From: an uncultured Eubacteriales bacterium | Lineage (GTDB): Bacteria; Bacillota; Clostridia; Christensenellales; CAG-138 | Reading direction: 5' to 3' | Assembly: GCA_900550525.1 (NCBI GenBank) | Contig: URSN01000001.1 | Span: 1-60,849, forward strand | Length of the DNA: 60,849 nt | In this document: one piece after another, positions 7,646 through 17,742 of the stretch | How positions within the stretch are numbered: the first letter of the stretch is position 1 | Layout of the letters: every line of letters starts with the position of its first letter | Notes under the pieces: model-generated | Database searches by the model: none | Told to the model about the DNA's origin: nothing | The model's input: only the letters and a program-made list of their open reading frames with translations | Translations under genes and position numbers: made by a program

Positions 7646-7663
7646 CGGTCACTCCCACTCGAT
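7646..7663. repeat. Direct repeat copy 2 (att-like)
   Basis: This is the partner of 6383-6400. It overlaps the last codons and stop of the gene ending at 7649, so that gene ends in IEWE. That is what a site-specific element that rebuilds a gene's 3' end would leave. Confidence 0.6.
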
Positions 7664-7978
7664 CAGGCCCGCGCTTTCGAGATATTCCTCGCTGTAGTCG
7701 AGATAGTCCTCGGCAAAGCGCATGAGGTACATCTTATAGGCGGGATATGCCGCCAGCAGCGCCTCCTGCACGCGGGCAAACGCTTCGTCGTCGTCATACA
7801 CGCCGCCGTCAAGCACGCCGTTTTCGCGCATATACGCCTCCTCCGCCTGCTGCGCGCAGGCGACCATGCCGGCAAGATCGATCCCCTCCAGCTCCAGGAA
7901 ATCCCCCTGCTCCTGAAACTTTGCAAGGATGAACGCGCGCGCCTGCGCGGCGTCGAATACGGCTTCCCTCTCTTCCAT
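7649..7978 (-). CDS. Hypothetical acidic protein, 109 residues
   Basis: I do not recognise the family. The protein is helical and acidic, with two tyrosine-rich stretches near the C-terminus (YPAYKMYLM and YLDYSEEYL). The start at 7978 has AAGGAG eight bases upstream; an earlier ATG at 7999 overlaps the pepF stop but lacks a site. It follows pepF closely and is probably cotranscribed with it. Its last codons lie in a repeat also found at 6383-6400. Confidence 0.65.
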   Translation of the reverse strand: MEEREAVFDAAQARAFILAKFQEQGDFLELEGIDLAGMVACAQQAEEAYMRENGVLDGGVYDDDEAFARVQEALLAAYPAYKMYLMRFAEDYLDYSEEYLESAGLIEWE

Positions 7979-7995
7979 ACCGGTTTCTCCTTTCG

Positions 7996-9774
7996 TCATT
8001 TGAGCAGTTCGGCGAGCTCATCCACGCCGCGCTCGAACACCTCGAGCGCGGAGGCGATGCTGCGCTTGTCCGTCAGATCCACGCCGGCGTTTTGCAGCAG
8101 GCGGATCGGATAGTCGCTGCCGCCGCTTGCCAGGAACGCAAGATAGCGGTCCCTGCCGCCGCGCTCGAGGATATCGCGCGCCAGCGCCGTCGCCGCGCAG
8201 ATGCCGGTGGCGTACTGGTAGACGTAGAACGCGCTGTAGAAATGCGGGATGCGCATCCATTCGGCCGCGATGTCGTCGTCCACATGCACGCCCGCATAGT
8301 ACAGCTCGTTCAGCTCCCGGTAGACCCGGCTGAGGCTCTCGTGCGTGAGCGGCTCGCCCCGCTCCGCCATGCGGTGGGCCTTGAGCTCAAACTCGGCGAA
8401 CATCGTCTGGCGGAAGCAGGTGGTGCGGTAGTTCTCCAGCTGCTGATTGAGCAGGTAGGCGCGCCTGACGGGGTCCTTTTCGCGCCCGAGCAGGTACTGC
8501 ATCATGAGCGTTTCGTTGACGGTCGAGGCGACCTCCGCGACCATGATGCGGTAATCCGCCGTTTCATACGGCTGCGCCTCGCTGGAGAAGTAGGAGTGCA
8601 TGGCGTGGCCCAGCTCATGCGCGAGCGTAAAGGCGTGATCCACATTGTTCTGATGGTTGAGCAGCACAAACGGGTGCACGCCGTATACGCCCCACGAGAA
8701 CGCGCCGGAGGTCTTGCCCGCGCTCTCATACACGTCGATCCAGTGGCTGCCGTACGCCTCGTCGAGAAGCTGGCCATACCGTTCGCCCAGGGGCCTGAGC
8801 GCTTCCTTGACGAGCGCCTTGGCCTCCTCATAGGTCATGGGCATGTCGCACTCGGGCACGATGGGGGTATACAGATCGTACATCTCCAGCTGCTCGAGCC
8901 CCAGCTGCTTTTTGCGCAGCGCCAGGTATTTTTGCAGCGCGGGCAGCTTCTCGTGCACGGCCTCGATGAGCTGCTCGTATACCGCGACGGGCACGTTGTT
9001 CCCGTCGAGCGCCGCCTCGAGCGAGCCGGCGTATCCGCGCGTGCGGGCGCGGAACACATCGCCCTTGACGGAGGCCGAATAGGTCGCCGTGATGGTGTTC
9101 TTCATGCTGCGGAAGGCCTTATAGATGCCGCGGTATGCGTCGTGCCGCACGCGGCGGTCCGGGCTCTCCATCAGCAACCCATAGGTGCTGTGCGTGAGCT
9201 TGACCTGCCGGCCGGACGCATCGGTTACAAAGCCGAAATCGAGATCCACGTCCGAGAGCATGGTGAAGGCGTTCTCCGCCCCGCCGAGCGGCTCCTCCGC
9301 CATGGCAAGGATGCGCTCCTCCTCGGCCGAGAGCATGTGCGCGCGCTGCCGGTCCAGATCCTCCAGATAAAAGCGGAACGCGGCAAAGCGCGGCTCGCCG
9401 GCCCAGGCGCGCAGCGTGTCCGGGTCGATGGCGAGGATCTCCGGCTCGATGAACGAGGCGGCCGTCTGCGCCGCGATGATGGCCTGCATGGCCCGGTCGG
9501 TCATGCCCTGATAGGCGGCGCTGCCGTTGTCGGTATCCTGATGCAGGTGCGCATAGGAATAGGCGCGCTTGAGCAGCTGTTCCGCCTCGCTGCGGCGGCG
9601 GAGCACCTCGAGCAGCGTATCCGCGCTCTCGCCAAGGCGGCCGCGGTAAGCTGCGAGCGCGGCCACGTCCTGCTGCGCGCCGGCGAGCGCCTGCTCCCAG
9701 GCCGCCTCGCTTTCAAATATGTCCGTCAGGCGCCACTGGAGCGCCGGGGCCTGTTCGCTGCGTTTCATCGCCAT
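7996..9774 (-). CDS. pepF: Oligoendopeptidase F (M3 family metallopeptidase)
   Basis: This cytoplasmic zinc peptidase of 592 residues cuts oligopeptides of moderate length. The HELGH zinc motif is at residues 386-390 and the downstream zinc-binding glutamate segment (AEVASTVNETL) is present. Length and N-terminus (LQWRLTDIFESEAAWE) match the PepF group. The ATG at 9774 has GGAGG seven bases upstream; the longer frame is not conserved. The following small gene starts just after its stop. Confidence 0.95.
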   Translation of the reverse strand: MAMKRSEQAPALQWRLTDIFESEAAWEQALAGAQQDVAALAAYRGRLGESADTLLEVLRRRSEAEQLLKRAYSYAHLHQDTDNGSAAYQGMTDRAMQAIIAAQTAASFIEPEILAIDPDTLRAWAGEPRFAAFRFYLEDLDRQRAHMLSAEEERILAMAEEPLGGAENAFTMLSDVDLDFGFVTDASGRQVKLTHSTYGLLMESPDRRVRHDAYRGIYKAFRSMKNTITATYSASVKGDVFRARTRGYAGSLEAALDGNNVPVAVYEQLIEAVHEKLPALQKYLALRKKQLGLEQLEMYDLYTPIVPECDMPMTYEEAKALVKEALRPLGERYGQLLDEAYGSHWIDVYESAGKTSGAFSWGVYGVHPFVLLNHQNNVDHAFTLAHELGHAMHSYFSSEAQPYETADYRIMVAEVASTVNETLMMQYLLGREKDPVRRAYLLNQQLENYRTTCFRQTMFAEFELKAHRMAERGEPLTHESLSRVYRELNELYYAGVHVDDDIAAEWMRIPHFYSAFYVYQYATGICAATALARDILERGGRDRYLAFLASGGSDYPIRLLQNAGVDLTDKRSIASALEVFERGVDELAELLK

Positions 9775-9850
9775 GGGTATCCCTCCTGTTCGTTCTTTCC
9801 GGCTATCAGCATACCACTTTTTTCCGGCGCTGTCACGCCCCAGCCGCGGG

Positions 9851-10081
9851 TTACCGCTGCTCGACGAACCAGCGCGGGTCCTCAAAGAAGAGGTAGCGCT
9901 CGCGCCCGCCGATCAGGCAGCGGTAGCGCAGCCCCGTGCCGCCCGCCTTGAGGCTTGCGGCGCGCCGCACGTCCATCTCGCGATCCACCGGGAAGCGCCG
10001 CCCGTCCTCCCAGACCACGCACAGCGGGCGCATGCCGCCGCCCTCGTCAAAGCGCGCCTCCACCGCCACATACCGCTTCAT
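9851..10081 (-). CDS. Small protein in the SOS polymerase operon, 76 residues
   Basis: I do not recognise a named family. The protein is basic, probably all beta, and starts MKRYVAVEARFDEGGG. Its start overlaps the stop of the Y-family polymerase gene as ATGA, so it is translationally coupled to it and under the same LexA-controlled promoter. It may be a polymerase accessory factor, which is inference from position only. It does not look like the YolD family that often accompanies such polymerases. Confidence 0.7.
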   Translation of the reverse strand: MKRYVAVEARFDEGGGMRPLCVVWEDGRRFPVDREMDVRRAASLKAGGTGLRYRCLIGGRERYLFFEDPRWFVEQR

Positions 10082-11343
10082 GAACCGCCCTCCTCAACCG
10101 TGTTTCGCCATCCAACCGGATGGATCGTGTGTTCCTCGCGGGGGTTCATGCCCCCGAGCGCCGCGTCCTTGAGGAAGATGGCGCGGCCGATGCTGTGGTA
10201 GCCAAAGCGCCTGCGGATCTCATCCACGGCCGCCTCTGCGCGCGCCGTCCGCATACGCGCCGCTTCCCCGCCAAAGAGCGAGAGCTGCTGCGGCGCGTCC
10301 GCGCCGAGCAGGTCCGACGCGCCGACGGACAGGCTGCGCACCGGCAGGCGCCAGTCGTAGTTTGCCCGAAACAGCGCCATCGCAAGCGCGGCCAGCTCCA
10401 TCGTCAGGTCGCTCGGCGCTTCCAGACGGGCCTGCCGGGTGACGGTGTGCAGCGCGCGGTCGCGCACGGACAGGTGCACCGTGCGCGCGCGCTGTCCGTT
10501 TTCCCGCAGGCGCGCCGCGACCGATTCGCACAGCATGGTGATTGTCAGATAGACGTCCGCGTCGCAGGTCAGGTCGCGCGGCGCGGTGACGCCGTTGCTC
10601 ACCGATTTGGCCGCGCGCTGCGCATCCGCACGCTCCACGGGCGTATCGTCCCGGCCGTTGGCAAAATCGTGCAGCATCCGTCCCACCTTGCCAAGGCGCG
10701 CGCCGAGCAGCGCCGGCGGCGCGAGCGCCAGCTCGCCGATGGTCGCTATGCCGAGCCGCCGCAGCTTTTCCGCCGTGGCGCGGCCCACATACAGCAGCGC
10801 GTCCGCCGGCAGCGGCCAGACGCGGCTTTTGAAGGTTTCCGGGGTGATGAGCGTCACCGCGTCCGGCTTCTTCATGTCGGAGGCGAGCTTGGCAAACACC
10901 TTGTTCTGCGCCACGCCGACGGACGCCGTGATGCCCAGCTCCTCGCGCATGCGCAGGCGGATCTCCTCGGCCGTGCGCAGCGCGCCCGCAAAGCCGGCGT
11001 CCCTGTCCGTCACGTCGATCCAGTTTTCGTCGAGGCCGAACCCTTCCACCCGGTCGGAATAGGCGCAGCAGATCTCGCGCCCCAGGCGGGAAAACCGCAG
11101 GTACTGCGGAAAATCCGGCGCTACGGTGACGAGCCCTGGGCACTTGCGCCGCGCCTGCCAGATCGTCTCCCCCGTTTTGACGCCAAAACGGCGCGCCAGC
11201 TCGTTCTTGGCCAGGATCACGCCGTGGCGCGCCTGCGGGTCCCCCGCGACCGCCACGGGCCGCGTGCGCAGCGCCGGGTCGAGCAGGCAGGCGACGGACG
11301 CGTAGAACCCGTTGAAGTCCACGTGGAGAATCTGCCGCTGCAT
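10078..11343 (-). CDS. Y-family DNA polymerase (DinB/UmuC-like)
   Basis: This is a translesion DNA polymerase of 421 residues. The N-terminal HVDFNGFYASV motif holds the first catalytic aspartate. The central LDENWIDVT motif holds the second acidic pair, and helix-hairpin-helix and little-finger regions follow. A QLSLF motif near residue 360 is the expected sliding-clamp binding peptide. The ATG at 11343 is preceded by GGAAGGTG. It is controlled by a perfect LexA-type palindrome just upstream, so it belongs to the SOS response. It looks closer to the UmuC-like polymerases of Firmicutes than to housekeeping Pol IV. Confidence 0.92.
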   Translation of the reverse strand: MQRQILHVDFNGFYASVACLLDPALRTRPVAVAGDPQARHGVILAKNELARRFGVKTGETIWQARRKCPGLVTVAPDFPQYLRFSRLGREICCAYSDRVEGFGLDENWIDVTDRDAGFAGALRTAEEIRLRMREELGITASVGVAQNKVFAKLASDMKKPDAVTLITPETFKSRVWPLPADALLYVGRATAEKLRRLGIATIGELALAPPALLGARLGKVGRMLHDFANGRDDTPVERADAQRAAKSVSNGVTAPRDLTCDADVYLTITMLCESVAARLRENGQRARTVHLSVRDRALHTVTRQARLEAPSDLTMELAALAMALFRANYDWRLPVRSLSVGASDLLGADAPQQLSLFGGEAARMRTARAEAAVDEIRRRFGYHSIGRAIFLKDAALGGMNPREEHTIHPVGWRNTVEEGGS

Positions 11344-11360
11344 CCGATCACCTTCCATCC

Positions 11361-11386
11361 CTTATACGAACATATGTTCGTATAAG
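11361..11386. promoter_or_regulatory. LexA (SOS) operator, 26-bp perfect palindrome
   Basis: The core is CGAACATATGTTCG, a perfect match to the Gram-positive LexA box CGAAC-N4-GTTCG. Symmetry extends to 26 bp. It covers the start of transcription between the promoter and the polymerase ribosome binding site, so LexA binding would block initiation. Confidence 0.93.
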
Positions 11387-11389
11387 GAC

Positions 11390-11418
11390 AGTATACTATG
11401 CGAAGCGGCCGTTGTCAA
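11390..11418 (-). promoter_or_regulatory. Promoter of the SOS polymerase operon
   Basis: The minus strand reads TTGACA, 17 bases, TATACT. Both elements are near consensus. The LexA palindrome begins four bases downstream of the -10 element. Confidence 0.85.
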
Positions 11419-11546
11419 CGCGGGCGCCGCCGCCAGATTCCGGCAGCCGGCCGGAGCGAATGAGGGCGTTGACGGACGGCGCGGTGATGTGATACGCTTT
11501 GCCGGAGGGCGGCGATCCTACGCGCGCCCGGCAAGGAGGTGACGGT

Positions 11547-12422
11547 ATGCGGCGTCTGATTGCGCTGCTGCTGATGCTGTTTGCGCTGCTCGCCGTGGGC
11601 TGCGATACGGCCCGGAGCGAACCGGCGCTGACGGTGACCGCGCTGTCCATCGGCAAGGCGGACAGCATCCTGCTGACCGACGGCGCGCACAGCGTGCTCA
11701 TTGACGCGGGCGAGGAGGACGACGGCGACAAGGTGCTCGACGCGCTGGCGGAGGCCGGCGTCCGCCGGCTGGATCTCATCATCTTTACGCATTTTGACAA
11801 GGACCACATCGGCGGCGCGCCGGAGCTGCTCGCCGGAATCAGGGCGGACCGCGTGGTCATGCCCGCCTATGAGCCGGACGGCAAGCGCTACCGGGCGCTG
11901 CTCGAGGCGCTGGACGGGGCGGGCCTTGCGGCGGAGCGGCTGACGGTGGATACCTCGCTGGCCGTCGGGGACATGGCCATCGATATCTGGACGCCCAAAG
12001 CGCCCTACGAGGAGAGCGACAACGATCAGTCCCTCGTCGTGCGCGTGCGCTGCGGCGGCATGTGCGCGCTGCTGATGGGCGATGCGGAGGAGGCGCGCAC
12101 GCGGGAGCAGCTCGATGGCGGGTACGACCTTGCGAGCGACATGCTCAAGCTGCCGCACCACGGCCGCCTGCACGAGACCTCGGCCGCCCTGCTCGACGCG
12201 GCGGCGCCGCGCTGTGCGATCATCACGGATTCAACGAAAAACCCGGCGGAGGACGAGCTGCTCTCGCTCCTTGCCGCGCGGGGCATCGAGACGCTGCGCA
12301 CCGCGGACGGAACGGTGCGCGTCACGCTCTCGGGCGGCGGCGTGGAGGCGGAGCTCCTGCCGGACCGAAGCGCACGCCGTGCGCCGGAGCGCGCCATCTG
12401 TGCGGCATGGACGACCACTTAG
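11547..12422 (+). CDS. Metallo-beta-lactamase-fold lipoprotein (ComEC C-terminal-like)
   Basis: This is a secreted, membrane-anchored hydrolase-like protein of 291 residues. The lipobox LAVGC places the modified cysteine at residue 19. The THFDKDH zinc motif at 81-87 and later HHGRLHE segment match the ComEC/Rec2 hydrolase domain, which degrades or processes DNA or nucleotides outside the cell. No transmembrane competence domain is attached. The ATG at 11547 follows AAGGAGGTG. It lies divergent from the SOS operon. Its substrate is unknown. Confidence 0.87.
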   Translation: MRRLIALLLMLFALLAVGCDTARSEPALTVTALSIGKADSILLTDGAHSVLIDAGEEDDGDKVLDALAEAGVRRLDLIIFTHFDKDHIGGAPELLAGIRADRVVMPAYEPDGKRYRALLEALDGAGLAAERLTVDTSLAVGDMAIDIWTPKAPYEESDNDQSLVVRVRCGGMCALLMGDAEEARTREQLDGGYDLASDMLKLPHHGRLHETSAALLDAAAPRCAIITDSTKNPAEDELLSLLAARGIETLRTADGTVRVTLSGGGVEAELLPDRSARRAPERAICAAWTTT

Positions 12423-12426
12423 CGAA

Positions 12427-12453
12427 AACCGGTGGACTTGCGCCGGTTTTTTT
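12427..12453 (+). terminator. Terminator after the lipoprotein gene
   Basis: A 6-bp stem (12427-12432 with 12443-12448) is followed by seven T residues, a few bases after the stop codon. Confidence 0.7.
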
Positions 12454-12484
12454 CTTATACTGCAAGCGGATGGGAGGTGATGCG

Positions 12485-12925
12485 ATGCAGGTCGAATTTC
12501 GCATCGACGAGACCTGTACGGAGCCAAAGGTGCTCGTCCTCGCCAGCGGGATGACGGATGAGGTGGCGCGCCTGCTCAGGCGGCTGACGGCGGAAGCGCC
12601 GCCGGCGCTTTCCGGATTCCGCGAGGGCGAGGCCGCGCTGCTCGAGCCTTCCGATATCGTGCGCGTCCATACGAGCGGCGGCAGGGTGGTCGCGGTGACA
12701 ACACGGGGGGAATATCAGCTGCGGCAGCGGCTGTATGAGCTGGAGGCGCGTCTCGACCCGGCGGTTTTTGTCCGCAGCTCCCATTCGGAGATCATCAATC
12801 TGCGGCGCACGAAGGGGTTCGACCTGAGCCTCGCGGGGACGATCCGCGTGACCATGGACAACGGCGACACGGCCTACGTCTCCCGCCGCTATGTCGCAAA
12901 GATCAGAGGAATACTCGGTTTGTGA
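12485..12925 (+). CDS. LytTR-type DNA-binding regulator
   Basis: This is a regulator of 146 residues with no receiver domain. The C-terminal half is a LytTR domain: a VRVHTSGGRVVAVTTRGEY strand region, then FVRSSHSEIINL and YVSRRYV. The next gene encodes a DUF3021 membrane protein, the usual partner of this class, in which the membrane protein restrains the regulator. GGAGGTGATGCG precedes the ATG. The pair probably controls its own expression, a known behaviour of such LytTR systems. Confidence 0.9.
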   Translation: MQVEFRIDETCTEPKVLVLASGMTDEVARLLRRLTAEAPPALSGFREGEAALLEPSDIVRVHTSGGRVVAVTTRGEYQLRQRLYELEARLDPAVFVRSSHSEIINLRRTKGFDLSLAGTIRVTMDNGDTAYVSRRYVAKIRGILGL

Positions 12926-12935
12926 GGTGAACGGC

Positions 12936-13406
12936 ATGCATCTTAAAAGGGAACTCCTGCGGCGCTGCCTGATCGGCGCGCCCGCCGGGCTGGCGATCGG
13001 CACGGCGATCACGATCATCCTGTCGTTTTTTATCGGCGACGGGCGCTATCATGCCGTCGTGCCGGCATTTGCCGCGGAGTGCGGCTGCGAGCTCAACGCC
13101 GTGGCGATTCAGGCGCTCTGCTCGCTGCTGTACGGCGCGGCGCTATCGGGCGCGTCCGTAATCTGGCAGGTGGAGCGCTGGAGCATCCTGCGCCAGACGG
13201 TCACGCACCTGCTCGTCTGCTCGGCGGCGATGTTCCCCACCGCCTACTGCCTGTACTGGATGGAGCGCAGCACGGCCGGGGTGCTGCAGTATGTGGGCGT
13301 CTTTCTCATCATCTATCTGGCGATCTGGCTGTCGATGTACCTGTCGTACCGCAGGCGCATCCGGCAAATCAACGACCGGCTGCGCGCCGCGGGCGGCGCG
13401 TCCTGA
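12936..13406 (+). CDS. DUF3021 membrane protein, LytTR partner
   Basis: This integral membrane protein of 156 residues has four predicted hydrophobic segments and a basic C-terminal tail (YRRRIRQINDRLR). The family DUF3021 is found beside stand-alone LytTR regulators and is thought to inhibit them. It begins ten bases after the regulator stop, with GAGGTGA as ribosome binding site. Confidence 0.85.
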   Translation: MHLKRELLRRCLIGAPAGLAIGTAITIILSFFIGDGRYHAVVPAFAAECGCELNAVAIQALCSLLYGAALSGASVIWQVERWSILRQTVTHLLVCSAAMFPTAYCLYWMERSTAGVLQYVGVFLIIYLAIWLSMYLSYRRRIRQINDRLRAAGGAS

Positions 13407-13476
13407 CGCATCGCGGGTTTACAGGCGCGGTGCGCTGTGGTAGACTGAATCAAAAGGTATTCAGGGAGGTGCGGCT

Positions 13477-13674
13477 ATGCGCAAATGCATCCGGTGCGGG
13501 AATGAGATGAAGGAGGATTGCGCCATCCGGATCGAGGGCGGCGGCTATGGGATCATCCTCTCGTCCGATGAGAACAAGCTCTTCGGCGGACGGATGGGCA
13601 AACCGAAGGTGGCCATCTGCCCGGTGTGCGGCGAGGTCTCCCTCTATCTTTCGGATGTGGAAAAGCTCAAATAA
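13477..13674 (+). CDS. Small zinc-ribbon protein
   Basis: This 65-residue protein has two CxxC pairs (CIRCG at 4-8 and CPVCG at about 48-52) that would bind one zinc ion. It resembles short nucleic-acid-binding-like proteins common in Clostridia. GGGAGGTG lies upstream of the ATG. Function unknown. Confidence 0.75.
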   Translation: MRKCIRCGNEMKEDCAIRIEGGGYGIILSSDENKLFGGRMGKPKVAICPVCGEVSLYLSDVEKLK

Positions 13675-13693
13675 CGCCGCATGGGCGGACACG

Positions 13694-13727
13694 AACGGGG
13701 ACGGCCGGATGAACGGCCGTCCCCGTT
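13694..13727. terminator. Bidirectional hairpin between convergent genes
   Basis: A perfect 14-bp GC-rich stem (13694-13707 with 13714-13727) lies between the convergent zinc-ribbon and mnmA-like genes. It probably ends transcription from both sides. Confidence 0.65.
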
Positions 13728-13772
13728 GCCTGTTGCGCGATACGTCCAAGCCTCCGCAAGCGCCGCGCACCG

Positions 13773-15267
<1,495 letters not shown>

Positions 15268-15372
15268 AAAGAAACCTCCTCAACGTGTTTTGTTCGCATG
15301 CGGCGCTTCCGCCGCCAGCTATTGACATAGTACGCGGGGGCGGAAAATGTTGTGCTTGTCCGCCCGCCGACC

Positions 15373-15402
15373 TTGACAAACCGGGGCGGCCTACCTAATA
15401 AT
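15373..15402 (+). promoter_or_regulatory. Promoter of glyS
   Basis: TTGACA at 15373-15378 is followed after 18 bases by AATAAT at 15397-15402. No T-box leader fits between this and the start codon, which is unlike many Firmicutes glyS genes. Confidence 0.65.
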
Positions 15403-15438
15403 ATATGGGTACAACTTGCAGAGGAGAAGAAAACGGCA

Positions 15439-16821
15439 GTGGAAAAGACGATGGACAAGATCGTGGCGCTGTGCAAGGGCCGGGGCTTCATTTTCGCCGG
15501 GAGCGAGATCTATGGCGGCCTTGCCAACACCTGGGATTACGGCCCGCTGGGGGTCGAGTTCAAGAACAACGTCAAAAAGGCCTGGTGGCGCAAGTTCGTG
15601 CAGGAAAGCCCATATAATGTGGGGATGGACGCCGCCATACTGATGAACCCGGAGACGTGGGTGGCCAGCGGCCATGTCGGCGGCTTTTCCGACCCGCTGA
15701 TGGACTGCCGCGCCTGCAAGGCGCGCTTTCGTGCCGACCAGCTGATCGAGGCGTACGCGGCCGAGCATGGGCTGGACGTCCGCCCGGACGGCTGGAGCCC
15801 GGAGGAGATGGAGCGCTTCATCGCCGACAACGGGATCGCCTGCCCCGAGTGCGGCAAGACCGACTTTACCGGCATCCGCAAGTTCAACCTGATGTTCAAG
15901 ACATTCCAGGGCGTCACGGAGGATTCCGCGTCGGAGCTGTACCTGCGGCCGGAGACGGCGCAGGGCATCTTCGTGAACTTCCGCAACGTGCAGCGCACCA
16001 CGCGCAGGAAGATCCCCTTTGGCATCGCGCAGATCGGAAAATCCTTCCGCAACGAGATCACGCCGGGCAACTTCACGTTCCGCACGCGCGAGTTCGAGCA
16101 GATGGAGCTGGAGTTCTTCTGCGAGCCGGGGACCGACCTCGACTGGTACGCCTACTGGAAGGAGTACTGCAAAAACTTCCTCCTCTCGCTCGGCATGCAT
16201 CCGGAGAACATGCGCCTGCGCGAGCATGAGCAGGCGGAGCTGTCGCACTACAGCAAGGGCACGACGGACATCGAGTTCCTGTTCCCGTTCGGTTGGGGCG
16301 AGCTGTGGGGCATCGCCGACCGCACGGATTTCGACCTCAGGTCCCACGCCGAGCACAGCGGCGAGAGCTTTGAATACCTCGACCCGTTCAACGGCAAGCG
16401 GTACATCCCCTACTGCGTGGAGCCGTCGCTCGGCGCGGACCGCGTGGCGCTCGCCTTCCTGTGCGACGCGTACGACGAGGAGGAGCTCGACGGCGGCGAC
16501 GTGCGCACGGTGCTGCGCCTGCATGGCGCGCTCGCGCCGTTCAAGGCGGCGGTGCTGCCGCTTTCCAAAAAGCTCGCGGAGCCGGCGAAGGCGCTGCATG
16601 CGCAGCTTGCCAGGCGCTATATGGTGGACTATGACGAGACGGGCTCCATCGGCAAGCGCTACCGCCGCGAGGATGAGATCGGCACGCCGCTGTGCGTCAC
16701 GGTCGATTTTGAAACGGAGAGCGACGGCTGCGTGACCATCCGCGACCGCGACACCATGGAGCAGGTGCGCGTGCCCATCGGCGAGGTTGCGGCGCATATC
16801 GAGGAAAAGATCGATTTCTAA
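15439..16821 (+). CDS. glyS: Glycyl-tRNA synthetase, homodimeric type
   Basis: This class II synthetase charges tRNA-Gly. The 460 residues show the family N-terminus with the [18 protein letters not shown] segment, the [10 protein letters not shown] motif 2 region, an FRNEITP loop and the class II motif 3 near EPSLGADR. I chose the GTG at 15439 because it gives the family's [13 protein letters not shown] start; GGAG lies 12 bases upstream. The ATG at 15451 is an alternative. It is monocistronic, with promoter and terminator both visible. Confidence 0.96.
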   Translation: MEKTMDKIVALCKGRGFIFAGSEIYGGLANTWDYGPLGVEFKNNVKKAWWRKFVQESPYNVGMDAAILMNPETWVASGHVGGFSDPLMDCRACKARFRADQLIEAYAAEHGLDVRPDGWSPEEMERFIADNGIACPECGKTDFTGIRKFNLMFKTFQGVTEDSASELYLRPETAQGIFVNFRNVQRTTRRKIPFGIAQIGKSFRNEITPGNFTFRTREFEQMELEFFCEPGTDLDWYAYWKEYCKNFLLSLGMHPENMRLREHEQAELSHYSKGTTDIEFLFPFGWGELWGIADRTDFDLRSHAEHSGESFEYLDPFNGKRYIPYCVEPSLGADRVALAFLCDAYDEEELDGGDVRTVLRLHGALAPFKAAVLPLSKKLAEPAKALHAQLARRYMVDYDETGSIGKRYRREDEIGTPLCVTVDFETESDGCVTIRDRDTMEQVRVPIGEVAAHIEEKIDF

Positions 16822-16833
16822 GCGATCCTGGCG

Positions 16834-16865
16834 GCTCCCGCCGCATTGCGGCGGGAGCGTTTCTA
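16834..16865 (+). terminator. Terminator of glyS
   Basis: A perfect 11-bp stem (16834-16844 with 16848-16858) with a three-base loop is followed by TTTCT, just past the glyS stop. Confidence 0.8.
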
Positions 16866-16887
16866 TCTGTAAGGGGTGTTGTGATCC

Positions 16888-17739
16888 ATGGAACGGCTGT
16901 GGGATGTGCTGCTGGACGCGCTGATCGACTGCGCAAAGCTGACGCCCTTCCTGCTCGTGACCGTCTTTTTGATGGAGTATCTCGAGCACCGGGCGGCGGA
17001 TAAGCTCGTCGGCGCGGTGCGGCGCGCCGGGCGGTTCGGGCCGCTGCTGGGGGCCGCGGCCGGCTGCATCCCGCAGTGCGGCTTTTCCGCCGCGTGCGCG
17101 CAGCTGTTCAACGGCGGCTTCGTCTCCGCCGGCACGCTGGTGGCCGTGTTCCTCGCCACGTCGGACGAGGCGCTGCCCATCCTGCTGGGCCATCCGGATG
17201 CGCTCGACACGGCGCTGCTGCTGCTTGCGGTCAAGGCGGCGCTGGGCGTGGCGGCCGGTTATGCGGTGGACGCGCTCTGGCGGCGCGACCGGCAGCAGGC
17301 GGCGCTCCAACTGGAGGCGGGCGAGCACCGCTGCGAGTGCCGGCAGGGCGCGCCGCTTGGTCGCATCCTGCTGGAAGCGGTCCGGCGCACGCTGTCGATC
17401 CTGCTGTTCCTGTTCATCTTTTCGGCGATGCTCGGCCTGCTCATCGAGGGCGTCGGGCGCGAGCGGCTCGTCTCCTTCCTGCTGCCCGGCCCGTTCCAGC
17501 CGCTGCTGGCCGCGCTGTTCGGCTTCATCCCCAACTGCGCCGCCTCGGTGCTGCTCACACAGCTGTATCTGGACGGGATGATCTCCTTCGGTTCCGCGGT
17601 CGCGGGCCTCGGCACGGCGGCGGGCGTCGGCCTGCTCGTGCTGCTGCGCAGCCGGCACCGCGCGCGGACCTATGCCATCGTCCTCGGCGGCACGTATGCG
17701 GCGGCGGCGCTGTGCGGCATGCTGCTGCAACTGTTCTGA
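16888..17739 (+). CDS. ArsP-like permease (putative heavy-metal or manganese exporter)
   Basis: This is an integral membrane protein of 283 residues with two repeated halves. Each half holds a related motif: GCIPQCGFSAAC near 53-64 and GFIPNCAAS near 212-220. The family (ArsP_2, also called putative manganese transporter) moves metal or metalloid ions outward. A hydrophilic His/Cys-containing loop (EHRCECRQ, near 148-155) between the halves could bind metal. It ends three bases before recD2. Substrate not determined. Confidence 0.82.
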   Translation: MERLWDVLLDALIDCAKLTPFLLVTVFLMEYLEHRAADKLVGAVRRAGRFGPLLGAAAGCIPQCGFSAACAQLFNGGFVSAGTLVAVFLATSDEALPILLGHPDALDTALLLLAVKAALGVAAGYAVDALWRRDRQQAALQLEAGEHRCECRQGAPLGRILLEAVRRTLSILLFLFIFSAMLGLLIEGVGRERLVSFLLPGPFQPLLAALFGFIPNCAASVLLTQLYLDGMISFGSAVAGLGTAAGVGLLVLLRSRHRARTYAIVLGGTYAAAALCGMLLQLF

Positions 17740-17742
17740 ACC

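Noticed and set aside
12429..12484. Separate promoter for the LytTR gene
   Set aside because: A TATACT is present after the terminator, but no -35 element lies at 16-18 bases.
15268..15438. Possible T-box riboswitch before glyS
   Set aside because: Only about 35 bases separate the promoter from the start codon, and no T-box sequence or specifier stem is present.
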